Source of the DNA: Natronohydrobacter sp.
Lineage (GTDB): Bacteria > Pseudomonadota > Alphaproteobacteria > Rhodobacterales > Rhodobacteraceae
Direction: 5' to 3'
Assembly: GCA_007125005.1 (NCBI GenBank)
Contig: SLDY01000010.1
Location: 1-42,557, forward strand
DNA length: 42,557 bases
Shown here: positions 25,008 to 36,351 of the stretch, one piece after another
Numbering within the stretch: position 1 is the first letter of the stretch
Layout of the letters: every line of letters starts with the position of its first letter
Translations under genes and position numbers: made by a program
The notes under the pieces: generated by a model
The model's database searches: none
The model's input: the letters and a program-made list of their open reading frames with translations, nothing else
What the model was told of the DNA's origin: nothing

Positions 25008-25667
25008 ATGGACAACCAGCAGGCAGTGATCGACTGGCGCGATGGGACGATCCCGGTCTCAGTCCAGTTTGATGATCCCTATTACTCAATGCAAAGCGGG
25101 CTGAATGAAGCGCGCCATGTCTTTGTGCTTGGGAATAATCTGCCCTCGCGCGCGCAAGCGGGCTTTCGGATTGCAGAACTGGGCTTTGGCACCGGGTTGA
25201 ACCTGCTGGCCACTCATCAAGCCCTTGGCGATGTAATCGGGCCGATCCATTACACAAGTTTTGAGGCTTATCCCATGGCTCCGCATGACATGGCACAGGC
25301 GCTTGCGGCTTTCCCCGAGATCGCGCCTGAACCGCTGCTTGATGCGATGGTGCAGGGCAAGACCCAGTTCCAGATTGGCCCGGTTCATGTCACACTCATC
25401 ATAGGCGATGCGCGCGAGACTCTGCCGCGGTGGAACGGGGCTGCGGATGCGTGGTATCTTGATGGCTTCTCGCCTGCAAAAAATCCTGAGCTCTGGTCCG
25501 ATCCGTTGATGGCAGAGGTTGGCCGGCACACAGCGCCTGGGGGCACATTTGCAACCTATACGGCAGCAGGCCAAGTGCGACGCGCCCTTTCCGCCGCCGG
25601 ATTTGAGGTCACACGCCAGCCAGGCTTTGGGCGCAAGCGCCATATGAGCATCGGGCAAAAGCCATGA
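25008..25667 (+). CDS. mnmD: tRNA (5-methylaminomethyl-2-thiouridine) methyltransferase MnmD
   Basis: A 219-residue SAM-dependent methyltransferase equal to the N-terminal domain of E. coli MnmC. The SAM-binding loop is AELGFGTGLNLL (56-67) and the family signature is DGFSPAKNPELW (152-163). It methylates nm5(s2)U34 to mnm5(s2)U34 in tRNAs for Lys, Glu and Gln, which improves decoding; a tRNA-Glu(UUC), a likely substrate, lies at the end of this window. The ATG at 25008 is preferred to a TTG at 24948, since DWRDGTIPVSVQFDDPYYS is the usual N-terminus. The DMT transporter gene overlaps by 4 nt. Confidence 0.92.
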   Translation: MDNQQAVIDWRDGTIPVSVQFDDPYYSMQSGLNEARHVFVLGNNLPSRAQAGFRIAELGFGTGLNLLATHQALGDVIGPIHYTSFEAYPMAPHDMAQALAAFPEIAPEPLLDAMVQGKTQFQIGPVHVTLIIGDARETLPRWNGAADAWYLDGFSPAKNPELWSDPLMAEVGRHTAPGGTFATYTAAGQVRRALSAAGFEVTRQPGFGRKRHMSIGQKP

Positions 25668-26533
25668 CCGAGCAGAACAACACGCTCGGTATCTGGCTCA
25701 TGATAGCCACAGCCTTTGTCTTTGCCATGCAGGACGGGCTTTCACGCCACCTGGCGGGCGAATACAATGTCTTCATGATCATCATGATCCGCTACTGGTT
25801 TTTCGCCAGCTTCGTGATCGTGGTGGCCGCGCGCAAGGCAGGCGGTATCCGACAGGCCGCCGCGACGAAACAGCCCTTGGTGCAAGCCTTTCGGGGTGTG
25901 CTTTTGGCGCTGGAAGTTTGCGTGATGGTCACCGCTTTCGTGGTGCTGGGGCTGGTCGAGAGCCACGCGGTTTTTGCCGTCTATCCGCTGCTGGTCGCCG
26001 CTTTATCGGGCCCGATCCTTGGCGAGAAAGTCGGGTGGCGGCGTTGGGTTGCCATCGGGATCGGCTTTCTGGGCGTGCTCATCATCCTGCAACCAGGCTA
26101 TGGCGTGTTCCAGCCAGCAGCGCTCATCCCGCTGCTGGCTGCGAGCATGTTCGCGCTTTACGGTCTGCTCACGCGATATGTTGCGCGTCAGGACAGTGCT
26201 GCGGTCAGCTTCTTCTGGACCGGGGTGGTGGGTGCTGTCACCATGACGCTGATCGGCATCTGGTTCTGGGAGCCAATGCTGCCCGGCGACTGGCTCTGGA
26301 TGGGGCTCTTGTGCATAACCTCAGCATTTAGCCATTTCCTGCTGATCCGCGCCTATGAGGTAGCCGAAGCGAGTGCGGTGCAACCCTTCGCTTATCTGCA
26401 GCTGCCTTTCGCAGCGGCCCTTGGCGTGCTCGTCTTTGCCGAGGCGCTGCGGCTCAATGTGCTGATCGGCGCTTGCGTTGTGGTGGGCGCGGGCCTCTTC
26501 ACGCTTTGGCGCGCGCGGCAAAAATCAGCTTGA
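25664..26533 (+). CDS. DMT (EamA) family transporter
   Basis: A 289-residue inner-membrane protein with ten predicted helices arranged as two EamA repeats. MIATAFVFAMQDGLSRHLA opens the first and LLAASMFALYGLLTRYVA the second, and the ending VVVGAGLFTLWRAR is a normal EamA tail. Proteins of this group export metabolites, amino acids or S-adenosyl compounds. The substrate is unknown. Its ATG overlaps the mnmD stop (ATGA), so the two are co-translated, although a functional link is unlikely. It converges with gyrB with only 6 nt between the stop codons. Confidence 0.9.
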   Translation: MTEQNNTLGIWLMIATAFVFAMQDGLSRHLAGEYNVFMIIMIRYWFFASFVIVVAARKAGGIRQAAATKQPLVQAFRGVLLALEVCVMVTAFVVLGLVESHAVFAVYPLLVAALSGPILGEKVGWRRWVAIGIGFLGVLIILQPGYGVFQPAALIPLLAASMFALYGLLTRYVARQDSAAVSFFWTGVVGAVTMTLIGIWFWEPMLPGDWLWMGLLCITSAFSHFLLIRAYEVAEASAVQPFAYLQLPFAAALGVLVFAEALRLNVLIGACVVVGAGLFTLWRARQKSA

Positions 26534-26539
26534 TCCGGC

Positions 26540-28987
<2,448 letters not shown>

Positions 28988-29080
28988 TTATAGGCATCTC
29001 TGGCGGGTTTGTCACGTCCATGACACAAGATTTAGCGGTTTTGTCGGATCACATCCGAAAGCAGGGCTTCGCCAGTCGCG

Positions 29081-29111
29081 AATTTCATCCTTGCCCAAAT
29101 ATCCTCCGGGG
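29081..29111 (-). repeat. Intergenic tail motif shared with 14125-14148
   Basis: On the minus strand this reads CCCCGGAGGATATTTGGGCA followed by AGGATGAAATT. It resembles the motif after the MCE operon, with the common pattern GAG-TATTT-TGGGCAAG-ATGAAA. It lies downstream of the spermidine operon hairpins. I recall similar sequences as common 3'-end motifs in Rhodobacteraceae, but cannot test it here. Confidence 0.4.
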
Positions 29112-29115
29112 TGAA

Positions 29116-29151
29116 TGCGCCAAAGGCGCAGAGGGGGCTTGAAGCCCCCTC
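29116..29151 (-). terminator. Tandem hairpins after the spermidine operon
   Basis: Two adjacent perfect hairpins follow the speB stop on the minus strand: GAGGGGGCT with a TGA loop and its complement (29131-29151), then TGCGCC-AAA-GGCGCA (29116-29130). The T-run is limited, but tandem stems suggest transcription termination or 3' protection of the operon mRNA. Confidence 0.6.
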
Positions 29152-29175
29152 ACAGACTATCGGTCGGATGATCCG

Positions 29176-30036
29176 TCAGCCTTCGTTTTCCAATACAATC
29201 CCCATCAGCGCATAGGTAAGTTGCGCAGCGGTAAAATCCCAGACCTCGGCCCCCTCAATCGGGGCCAGTTCGACCACATCCAGCCCGACACAGCGCCGCC
29301 CCTTCAAGGCGGAGCGCACCAGTGAGAGTGCTTGATAATAACCCAATCCCCCCGGCACAGGCGTTCCTGTGGCGGGCATGATCGCAGCGTCCAGACCGTC
29401 TACATCAAAGCTCACATAGATGTCTTCGGGGAAATCATCGGGTAGCCTAACCTCGTGAATAGCACCCGTGACCAGCTCTTCGGCATCGATATATACAACA
29501 CCGTTACGCGCGCGGCACTCGGCTTCCTCTGGCGAGAGGGCGCGAACGCCAAATTGCGCAAGTCGGGTGTCTTCTTCCTCGACCAGAAGCTGCATGACTG
29601 AGGCGTGGGAATGACGGAAACCCTGATAGGCTTTGCGCAGATCGGCATGTGCGTCAATTTGCACGACCCCGACAGGGCGACCAAGCGCGCGTTGTACGCC
29701 CGTTACCGCACCCCAGGTCAGGCTATGCTCGCCACCGAGCGTCACAGGTGTCTTGCCCGCCCGAACGATTCCTTCCACGCGCGCTGAGAGCGACTCGAGT
29801 GCATGTTCCAAAGAGAGCGAACAGTCGATTGTCGGGGTGGTGCAGATACCCGCGGCGCAAGGCTCGAAGCCGCGCCACAGGCGTTCCAACTGATCTGAGG
29901 CGGCAATCAGCGCGGCAGGCCCTTGCGACGTACCCGCACCATAGGAAACGGTCTTTTCCAGGGGCATAGGCACAACGTGAAAGCGCGCCTCCGGGTTGCG
30001 TTCATCAAGGCTTAGTTCAGAATTGAGGAAGTTCAC
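29176..30036 (-). CDS. speB: Agmatinase family ureohydrolase
   Basis: A 286-residue manganese enzyme that splits agmatine to putrescine and urea. The metal ligands are visible: GGEHS (His104), DAHAD (Asp128, His130, Asp132) and SFDVDGLD (Asp211, Asp213). GTG at 30036 overlaps the nspC stop (GTGA), with AAGGGA eight bases upstream. The frame extends upstream to 30342 without family similarity, so the GTG start is used. As the last gene of an operon that starts with arginine decarboxylase, agmatine is the natural substrate, though guanidino-acid hydrolases share the fold. Confidence 0.9.
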   Translation of the reverse strand: MNFLNSELSLDERNPEARFHVVPMPLEKTVSYGAGTSQGPAALIAASDQLERLWRGFEPCAAGICTTPTIDCSLSLEHALESLSARVEGIVRAGKTPVTLGGEHSLTWGAVTGVQRALGRPVGVVQIDAHADLRKAYQGFRHSHASVMQLLVEEEDTRLAQFGVRALSPEEAECRARNGVVYIDAEELVTGAIHEVRLPDDFPEDIYVSFDVDGLDAAIMPATGTPVPGGLGYYQALSLVRSALKGRRCVGLDVVELAPIEGAEVWDFTAAQLTYALMGIVLENEG

Positions 30037-31199
30037 GATAGGCGTCCCTTGAAGTCCTGATAATCGAATTGGCGTATCACGCGCAGCGTGTCTGTCGCAC
30101 TGTTCCAAACGGCCAATGCCGGAAGGCGTACACCGTTGAAGGTGGTGGTCTTGACCATCGAGTAATGCGCCTGATCGAGGAAGGCCACGCGCGCGCCAAT
30201 CGCTGGCACGGATGAAAAGGCATAGCGTCCGATCACATCTCCTGCGAGGCAGGATGGCCCGCCCAGTCGTACCTGCACATCGCCGCTTTCGCTGAGCAAT
30301 GCCGGGCGGTAGGGGGCTTCGATCACATCGGGCATGTGGCATGTGGCAGAGATATCGAGGATCGCGTTCGGGCCATCATTTTCGACTACGTCCAGCACTT
30401 CGCCCACGAGTATGCCCGCATCGAGTGCGACCGCTTCGCCGGGTTCGAGATAGCAATGCAGGCCGGTTTCAGCGGTCACGCGTTGCAGGAATTTGATCAG
30501 CCCTTCGCGGTCATAGTCAGTGCGCGTTATATGGTGGCCACCACCGAAATTGATCCATTTCAGGCTTGGAGCCAGTTCCTTGATGCGCGGTGAGATATGG
30601 TCCCAGATCGCCAGCAGCGGTTCCAGATCCTGTTCGCAGAGCGTGTGCATATGCAGCCCGTCGACACCTTCGAGCGCTTGCGCGTCGATTTGGCCGAGCG
30701 GTGTGCCAAGGCGCGATCCCGGTGCGGCGGGGTCGTATTTCGCGTCTTCGCCCATAGGCAGGCCGGGATTAAAGCGCAGGCCGACATGCACGTCCTTGCC
30801 GCTTTCGCGGATCAGGGGCAGGAAGCGGTCCTTGGCGGCGGGGGTGTTGAAGATGATGTGGTCGGACAGGCGGATGATCTCGGGCATCTCATCGACTTTG
30901 TAGCCTGCAGAATAGGTCTCGACGATCCCGCCGTAATGCTCGCGCCCCAACCGCGCCTCCCACAGACCCGAGGCGCAGACGCCGGACAGGTAGCGCGACA
31001 CCAGCGGGGCGAGGTCCCACATTGAAAAGGCTTTGAGCGCGCAAAGCACCGTCGCGCCCGAACGCGCCTGGATGTCGGCCAGCACGCGCAGGTTCTGCTC
31101 CAGCCGCGCCTCGTCCACCACAAAGCAGGGCGAGGGCACGCGGGCAAGGTCGAACCGGGCAAACGCGCCCGGATCGCCCGCATGGGTCTGCATCGCCAT
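30033..31199 (-). CDS. nspC: Carboxynorspermidine/carboxyspermidine decarboxylase
   Basis: A 388-residue PLP enzyme of the alanine-racemase-fold decarboxylase family. PLP-binding Lys56 is in CALKAFSMW, and the second-half motifs HMHTLCEQ, INFGGGHH and EPGEAVA are typical of NspC/CASDC. It decarboxylates carboxyspermidine (or carboxynorspermidine) to the free polyamine. The start overlaps the preceding dehydrogenase stop by 1 nt (TGATG). With SpeA and SpeB supplying putrescine, spermidine is the likely product; without diaminopropane genes nearby, norspermidine is less likely. Confidence 0.93.
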   Translation of the reverse strand: MAMQTHAGDPGAFARFDLARVPSPCFVVDEARLEQNLRVLADIQARSGATVLCALKAFSMWDLAPLVSRYLSGVCASGLWEARLGREHYGGIVETYSAGYKVDEMPEIIRLSDHIIFNTPAAKDRFLPLIRESGKDVHVGLRFNPGLPMGEDAKYDPAAPGSRLGTPLGQIDAQALEGVDGLHMHTLCEQDLEPLLAIWDHISPRIKELAPSLKWINFGGGHHITRTDYDREGLIKFLQRVTAETGLHCYLEPGEAVALDAGILVGEVLDVVENDGPNAILDISATCHMPDVIEAPYRPALLSESGDVQVRLGGPSCLAGDVIGRYAFSSVPAIGARVAFLDQAHYSMVKTTTFNGVRLPALAVWNSATDTLRVIRQFDYQDFKGRLS

Positions 31200-32419
31200 C
31201 AGAAATCAGCCGGGGCCGAGAGTTCCGTGATGCTCCACGGCAACCCGTGCTGGTTCAGCATTTTCATGAACGGATCGGGGTCAAGCTGTTCGGTGTTGAA
31301 CACGCCCGCGCCCGACCAAGTGCCATCGAGCATCAACGCCGCGCCGATGAAGGCGGGAACGCCGGTCGTGTAGCTGACCGCCTGCGAGCCCACCTCGCGG
31401 AAGCATTCCTCATGGTCGCAGATATTGTTGATGTAGAAAGTCTTCTCACCCGATCCGTCCTTGGCAGGCCCGGTGATGATATCTCCGATATTGGTCTTGC
31501 CTTTGGTCCGCTCACCCAGATCGCCGGGGTTGGGCAGCACGGCTTTGAGGAATTGCAGCGGGATGATCTGGTGGCCCTCATACTCCACAGGCTCGATCGA
31601 CGTCATGCCGACATTCTGCAGGACCGTCACATGCTGGATATAAGCATCGCCAAAGGTCATCCAAAACCGCGCACGCTCAATCTCGGGGAAATGGGTCACG
31701 AGGGATTCCAGTTCCTCATGATACATCAGATACATGTTCTTGGGGCCGACCTGATCGAAGTCGAATTCGACCTTGGTGGACATGGCAGGCGAGGTCACCC
31801 AGCCGCCGTTTTCCCAGTGGCGCACTTCCGCAGTCACTTCGCGGATATTGATCTCCGGGTTGAAATTGGTCGCAAACGGGTGGCCATGATCTCCGCCATT
31901 GCAGTCCAGAATGTCGATCAGGCGAATGCCGGTCAGGTAATGCTTGCGCACATAGGCGGCGAAGATTGAGGTGACGCCGGGGTCGAATCCCACACCGAGC
32001 GCGGCCATGAGCCCGGCATCCTTGAAGCGGTCATGCAGTTGCCACTGATGGGAATACTCGAATTTCGCCTCTTCGGGCGGCTCGTAATTCGCGGTGTCGA
32101 GGTAATGCACACCCGTGCGCAGGCAGGCCTCCATCAGATCGAGATCCTGATAGGGCAGCGCTAGGTTCACCAGAAGCGCAGGCTTCACCGCCTCGATCAG
32201 CGACACGGTTGCCTCAACGTCATTCGCGTCCACCGCGTAAGTCTCGATCTCGATTCCGGTGCGGCTCTTGACCTCGCGCGCAATCGCCTCGCATTTCGCG
32301 AGCGTCCGGCTTGCAACGGCGATGCGCCCCGGAAACAGATCGCGATTCATTGCCATCTTGTGCAGCGTGACCGAGGCAACGCCGCCTGCGCCGATAACCA
32401 GAACGTCCTTGTTAGCCAT
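31199..32419 (-). CDS. Carboxynorspermidine/carboxyspermidine synthase (saccharopine dehydrogenase family)
   Basis: A 406-residue NAD(P)H-dependent enzyme with N-terminal Rossmann motif VLVIGAGGVAS (6-16) and a saccharopine-dehydrogenase fold; LNPGDLG-like and TTGVPAFIGAALML segments agree with the LYS1/CASDH group. It joins putrescine with aspartate semialdehyde by reductive amination to carboxyspermidine. The ATG at 32419 lies inside the end of speA (8-nt overlap) and has GAGGAG seven bases upstream. Earlier in-frame ATGs up to 32455 lie within speA and lack a good site. Its place between SpeA and NspC supports the assignment over true saccharopine dehydrogenase. Confidence 0.9.
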   Translation of the reverse strand: MANKDVLVIGAGGVASVTLHKMAMNRDLFPGRIAVASRTLAKCEAIAREVKSRTGIEIETYAVDANDVEATVSLIEAVKPALLVNLALPYQDLDLMEACLRTGVHYLDTANYEPPEEAKFEYSHQWQLHDRFKDAGLMAALGVGFDPGVTSIFAAYVRKHYLTGIRLIDILDCNGGDHGHPFATNFNPEINIREVTAEVRHWENGGWVTSPAMSTKVEFDFDQVGPKNMYLMYHEELESLVTHFPEIERARFWMTFGDAYIQHVTVLQNVGMTSIEPVEYEGHQIIPLQFLKAVLPNPGDLGERTKGKTNIGDIITGPAKDGSGEKTFYINNICDHEECFREVGSQAVSYTTGVPAFIGAALMLDGTWSGAGVFNTEQLDPDPFMKMLNQHGLPWSITELSAPADF

Positions 32420-34316
32420 TCGCATGCTCCTCATGTTCGTAATAGGTGTAGCCACTCAGCGCGTGGCGATAGGTTTCCATGAGCATCCGGCGTTGTGAGG
32501 GGTTGAGCGTTCCCTCCTGCACACCGCGCTCGACAATTCGCTTGAAGGCGTCAAGACATTGTTTGGGTTCATATTCCACATACGCCATCACTTCAGAGAC
32601 TGTATCGCCCTCTACTTCATGCTGGATTTCCAGCACACCATCTTCGTTGAAATCCACTGTCACGATATTGGTATCACCAAAAAGATTGTGCAAATCTCCC
32701 AAGGTTTCCTGATACGCGCCGATCAGAAAGATCCCGATAAAATACCGCTCTTTGGTTCTTAATTCATGAATTGGCAGTGCGTTCCCGACACCATCGCCCA
32801 GAACGAATTGATCGATCTTGCCGTCACTGTCGCAGGTGATGTCCGAGAGCACCGCGCGGCGCGTTGGCGTCTCGTTCAAACGTTGCAGCGGGGTGATGGG
32901 CAATAGCTGATCAATCGCCCATACATCGGGCAGTGACTGAAACAGCGAAAAATTCGCACGATAGATGTCGCGATGGGCAGAGAGCTCTTCAAGCACTTCG
33001 GCAGGTACATCGGGTGTTTGTGCGACAAGATCCTTGATGCGTCCGATGACATAGAGGAAAATCTGTTCAGCGCGCGCAACTTCCTCGATCCCGATAACAC
33101 CACGACGGAACAGGGCACGCAATTCCTCGCGGTAATATTCGGCATCATTCAGGCATTCCTGAATGCGCCGAGGGGCAAGGTAATCGACAATCGCAGCCAT
33201 GTCAGAGAGCATGTGATGGTCATCTTCTTCGGTTGTGATCGGGGCAGAGCGGTCAAAATAGCTTGCCTCCAGAATGTCCGAGAGCAGCATCGAGGAATAG
33301 GCTACGATGGCACGGCCGGATTCGGTGATCAGAGTCGGATGCGGGACACCTGCTGCATCCATCTGATACTTCACGGTTTCGACGACATTCGAACAATACT
33401 CTTCCATCGTGTAATTAATGGAGTTTTCCGAAGCGCGCGCTTCGCCAGTGTAATCGATGCCCAGGCCACCCCCCAGATCGAGATATTGCAGCGGCACACC
33501 AAGCCGGCGCAATTCAGTATAGAAACGGCAGGCCTCATCCACGGCCTGACGGATATCCATGACTTGCGGAACCTGGCTGCCCAGATGCGCGTGTTGCAGA
33601 ACAAGGCAATCGAGCATGTCTGCATCGCGCAGCTTGTCGATGAGATCCACAACTTCCTTTGTCGTCAGTCCGAAGGTCGATCTGTCGCCCGAGCTATCGG
33701 CCCAGTTCCCCGTTACGCGTCGGGTAAGCTTTATGCGCACCCCGAGAGCCGGCTTCTCGCCCAGGCGTTTGGCTTCGGCGATGACAGTGTCTGCCTCGCC
33801 GGGGCTTTCGATCACCAGCACGCAATTCGTGCCAGCCTTGCGGGCAAGGATACCCAGTCGGATGAATTCGGCATCCTTGATCCCGTTGCAGATCAGAAGC
33901 GCCCCTTTTGGCAGGTCGCGCGAGAGCGCGAGGATCAACTCGGGCTTGGATCCGGCTTCCAGCCCGAACTGAAAGGGGCGGCCATAGTCTACAATGCGGT
34001 CGATGACCTCGGCTTGCTGATTGACCTTGATGGGAAACACACCCCGATAGGGAGCCTGATATTCATTGGCCTCGATTGCCTTGGCGAAGGCATGGTTCAG
34101 GGCTTCGAGCTGGCGTTTGAGGAATGCGCCAACGCGCACGAGCACAGGCGTATGAATGCCGCGCGCATCAAGTTCATGCAACAGCGCGGGCAGGCTTGCC
34201 GCCGGAGCATCGGGGCGTGCCGGATTGACAAGGCCCAGATCGCCATTTGGCAGCGGCGCGAACATTCCCGTACCCCAGCGATGCACCCCGTAGCTTTGGA
34301 AAACAGTATCCGGCAT
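32412..34316 (-). CDS. speA: Biosynthetic arginine decarboxylase
   Basis: A 634-residue PLP enzyme (E. coli SpeA, 658) making agmatine from arginine, the first step of polyamine synthesis. The PLP lysine is Lys97 in GVFPIKVNQQ, and the family blocks GLEAGSKPEL, LQHAHLGSQV and YLDLGGGLGIDY are clear. The start at 34316 has GGAGA five bases upstream and begins MPDTVFQSYGVHRWG, typical of the family; the frame extends to 34397 without support. It heads a tight operon with CASDH, NspC and SpeB and diverges from the acyl-CoA ligase gene over 295 nt, in which I see no gene. Confidence 0.96.
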   Translation of the reverse strand: MPDTVFQSYGVHRWGTGMFAPLPNGDLGLVNPARPDAPAASLPALLHELDARGIHTPVLVRVGAFLKRQLEALNHAFAKAIEANEYQAPYRGVFPIKVNQQAEVIDRIVDYGRPFQFGLEAGSKPELILALSRDLPKGALLICNGIKDAEFIRLGILARKAGTNCVLVIESPGEADTVIAEAKRLGEKPALGVRIKLTRRVTGNWADSSGDRSTFGLTTKEVVDLIDKLRDADMLDCLVLQHAHLGSQVPQVMDIRQAVDEACRFYTELRRLGVPLQYLDLGGGLGIDYTGEARASENSINYTMEEYCSNVVETVKYQMDAAGVPHPTLITESGRAIVAYSSMLLSDILEASYFDRSAPITTEEDDHHMLSDMAAIVDYLAPRRIQECLNDAEYYREELRALFRRGVIGIEEVARAEQIFLYVIGRIKDLVAQTPDVPAEVLEELSAHRDIYRANFSLFQSLPDVWAIDQLLPITPLQRLNETPTRRAVLSDITCDSDGKIDQFVLGDGVGNALPIHELRTKERYFIGIFLIGAYQETLGDLHNLFGDTNIVTVDFNEDGVLEIQHEVEGDTVSEVMAYVEYEPKQCLDAFKRIVERGVQEGTLNPSQRRMLMETYRHALSGYTYYEHEEHANG

Positions 34317-34611
34317 GTGGTTCTCCCAGTCCTGACCCCATGACATGAAGGCGTGACATATGAAATTCGCATGACAAAGACAAGGAAAACACCGCATATT
34401 TGTTGGGAAGGAGCGATGTGCTTGTGAAATGGTTTGTGCGGTGCAGTGACCTGCTTGCGCCGCATATCCCTGCCTGCTCTGCGCAGCTGGCGTTGTGCTG
34501 TGTGACGCAAGGTTTTTTGCATCTGTCTGCTACGTCAGGGCTTGCCGATGGGGGATTTAAGCGGAATGGTCGGTCAGGAGCACCCGCAGAGGAGGCGGGA
34601 CGGGAGGTCTC

Positions 34612-36348
34612 ATGCTGAGTGATACGGGAAAGGCGCGCCCTTGGCTGGCGGCATATGGAACAGAAATCGCACCAGAACTGCCGGTGCCTGAACATCCTTC
34701 GCTGGCGCATCTGATCGCGCGGACAACCGAGCTGCAGGGTAAGCGCCGCGCTTTTACCTGTGTTGTTCCAAATGGCATGAACGGCTCCCTCAGGTATAGC
34801 GAAGTGGGGGCGATGTCGGATGCTTTTGCGTCCTTCCTGCGTCATCACTGCAAGCTGCCGCGCGGCGCGCGGGTCGCGGTGCAGTTGCCCAATGGGCTGG
34901 CTTATCCGGTCGCGGCTTTCGGTGTGTTAAAGGCTGGCGGCGTGCTGGTCAATACAAACCCCCTCTATACGCCGCCAGAGATGGTGCATCAGTTTCGTGA
35001 TTCCGGTGCAGAAGTTCTCATTATCTGTGACATGTTCGCTGACAAGCTCGCAGAGGTGCTGCCGCAGACTGGTATCCGCCATGTTGTGCTCGCAGGTGTG
35101 CCCGAGTTCTTTCCTCGTATTCCAGAGAGCATCGTGCGTGGTGTCCAGAAAGTCTGGACGCGCAGTCTGCCACCCGTGCCGAAGCTTGAAGTGCCGGTTT
35201 TGCGTATCCGTGAGGCCCTGAAGATCGGTCGTGGCCTGCCCAAGGTTGACGACTGGGATCAGACTGGCCCGGAGGATCTGGCGCTTTTGCAATATACCGG
35301 GGGAACGACAGGTGTCGCGAAAGGCGCGATGCTGACCCATGGCAATATACTCGCCAATCTGGAGCAGGTGAAAGCCATGGGAGGGCGGCATATGACAGGC
35401 GAGGATTGCGTGCTCACGGCCTTGCCACTCTATCACATATTCGCCTTCACGGCGAATCTGATGACATTCTTCGCGCTGGGCGCGCGCAATATCCTTGTGC
35501 CGTCACCGCGCCCGGTGCAGAACATCCAGCGCGCGCTGGAGAATTACCCGGTCACTTGGATCACAGGCGTCAACACGCTTTTCAACGGGCTGATGAATGA
35601 GGAATGGTTCGCGGCCTATCCGCCCAAGACGCTGAAGGCCGCGATTGCAGGCGGCACGGCTTTGCATGAGGCTGTGGCGGCGCGTTGGCAAGCGATCACT
35701 GGCACGCGCGTCGCCGAAGGCTACGGGCTGACCGAAACTGCGCCGCTTGTCAGCTTCAACCCGCTTGATGAGCCTGTTCGCGTGGGTTCCATCGGTGTGC
35801 CGGTGCCGGGCACAGACGTGGTGCTGGTTGATGACAAGGCCGAGCCTGTGGACAGGGGCGCCGCGGGGGAGTTGCTGGTCAAAGGGCCACAAGTGATGCG
35901 CGGTTACTGGAACCGGCCCGAGGATACCGAAAAGACCTTGCAGAATGGCTGGGTGTTTACAGGTGATGTTGCCGTGATGGATGATGATGGGTTCTTGAAG
36001 ATTGTAGACCGCAAGAAAGATTTGGTGCTCGTGTCGGGGTTCAATGTCTATCCCAATGAGGTTGAGGATTGCCTGTCCAAGCTCGACTCGGTGCTGGAAG
36101 CCGCGGTCATTGGGATCCCGGATGCCGGAACGGGCGAGGCCGTGCGCGCCTATGTGGTGCAGAACCCGGATGTCACGACGCAGATCAGCAAGGAAGAGGT
36201 GATCGCGCATTGCCGCAAGCATCTGGCGGCCTACAAGGTACCGCGCTCTGTGATTATTCGCGATGAATTGCCGAAATCGCCCATTGGGAAGATCTTGCGT
36301 AAGGATCTGAAAGCGGAAGTGCGCGAAGAATTTGCAGGGAAGGCGTGA
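34612..36348 (+). CDS. Long-chain fatty-acid-CoA ligase family protein
   Basis: A 578-residue AMP-forming ligase that activates a carboxylic acid as an adenylate and then a CoA thioester. The P-loop motif is YTGGTTGVAKGAMLTH, the adenylate motif GYGLTETAP, and the hinge/active region TGDVAVMDDDGFLKIVDRKKD followed by SPIGKILRKDL. The N-terminus is close to FadD of E. coli, so long or medium-chain fatty acids are likely, though other acids are possible. GGGAGG lies four bases before the ATG. A BASS-type transporter gene follows only 3 nt downstream, suggesting that uptake and activation of an acid are coupled. Confidence 0.92.
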   Translation: MLSDTGKARPWLAAYGTEIAPELPVPEHPSLAHLIARTTELQGKRRAFTCVVPNGMNGSLRYSEVGAMSDAFASFLRHHCKLPRGARVAVQLPNGLAYPVAAFGVLKAGGVLVNTNPLYTPPEMVHQFRDSGAEVLIICDMFADKLAEVLPQTGIRHVVLAGVPEFFPRIPESIVRGVQKVWTRSLPPVPKLEVPVLRIREALKIGRGLPKVDDWDQTGPEDLALLQYTGGTTGVAKGAMLTHGNILANLEQVKAMGGRHMTGEDCVLTALPLYHIFAFTANLMTFFALGARNILVPSPRPVQNIQRALENYPVTWITGVNTLFNGLMNEEWFAAYPPKTLKAAIAGGTALHEAVAARWQAITGTRVAEGYGLTETAPLVSFNPLDEPVRVGSIGVPVPGTDVVLVDDKAEPVDRGAAGELLVKGPQVMRGYWNRPEDTEKTLQNGWVFTGDVAVMDDDGFLKIVDRKKDLVLVSGFNVYPNEVEDCLSKLDSVLEAAVIGIPDAGTGEAVRAYVVQNPDVTTQISKEEVIAHCRKHLAAYKVPRSVIIRDELPKSPIGKILRKDLKAEVREEFAGKA

Positions 36349-36351
36349 TCG

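Noticed and set aside
32973-34343. Open frame of 456 residues on the plus strand opposite speA
   Set aside because: speA is unmistakable on the other strand, and this frame shows no motif; it is a shadow.
34400-34618. 72-residue plus-strand frame between speA and the acyl-CoA ligase gene
   Set aside because: Cys-rich without domain features and overlapping the ligase start; no conservation evidence is available.
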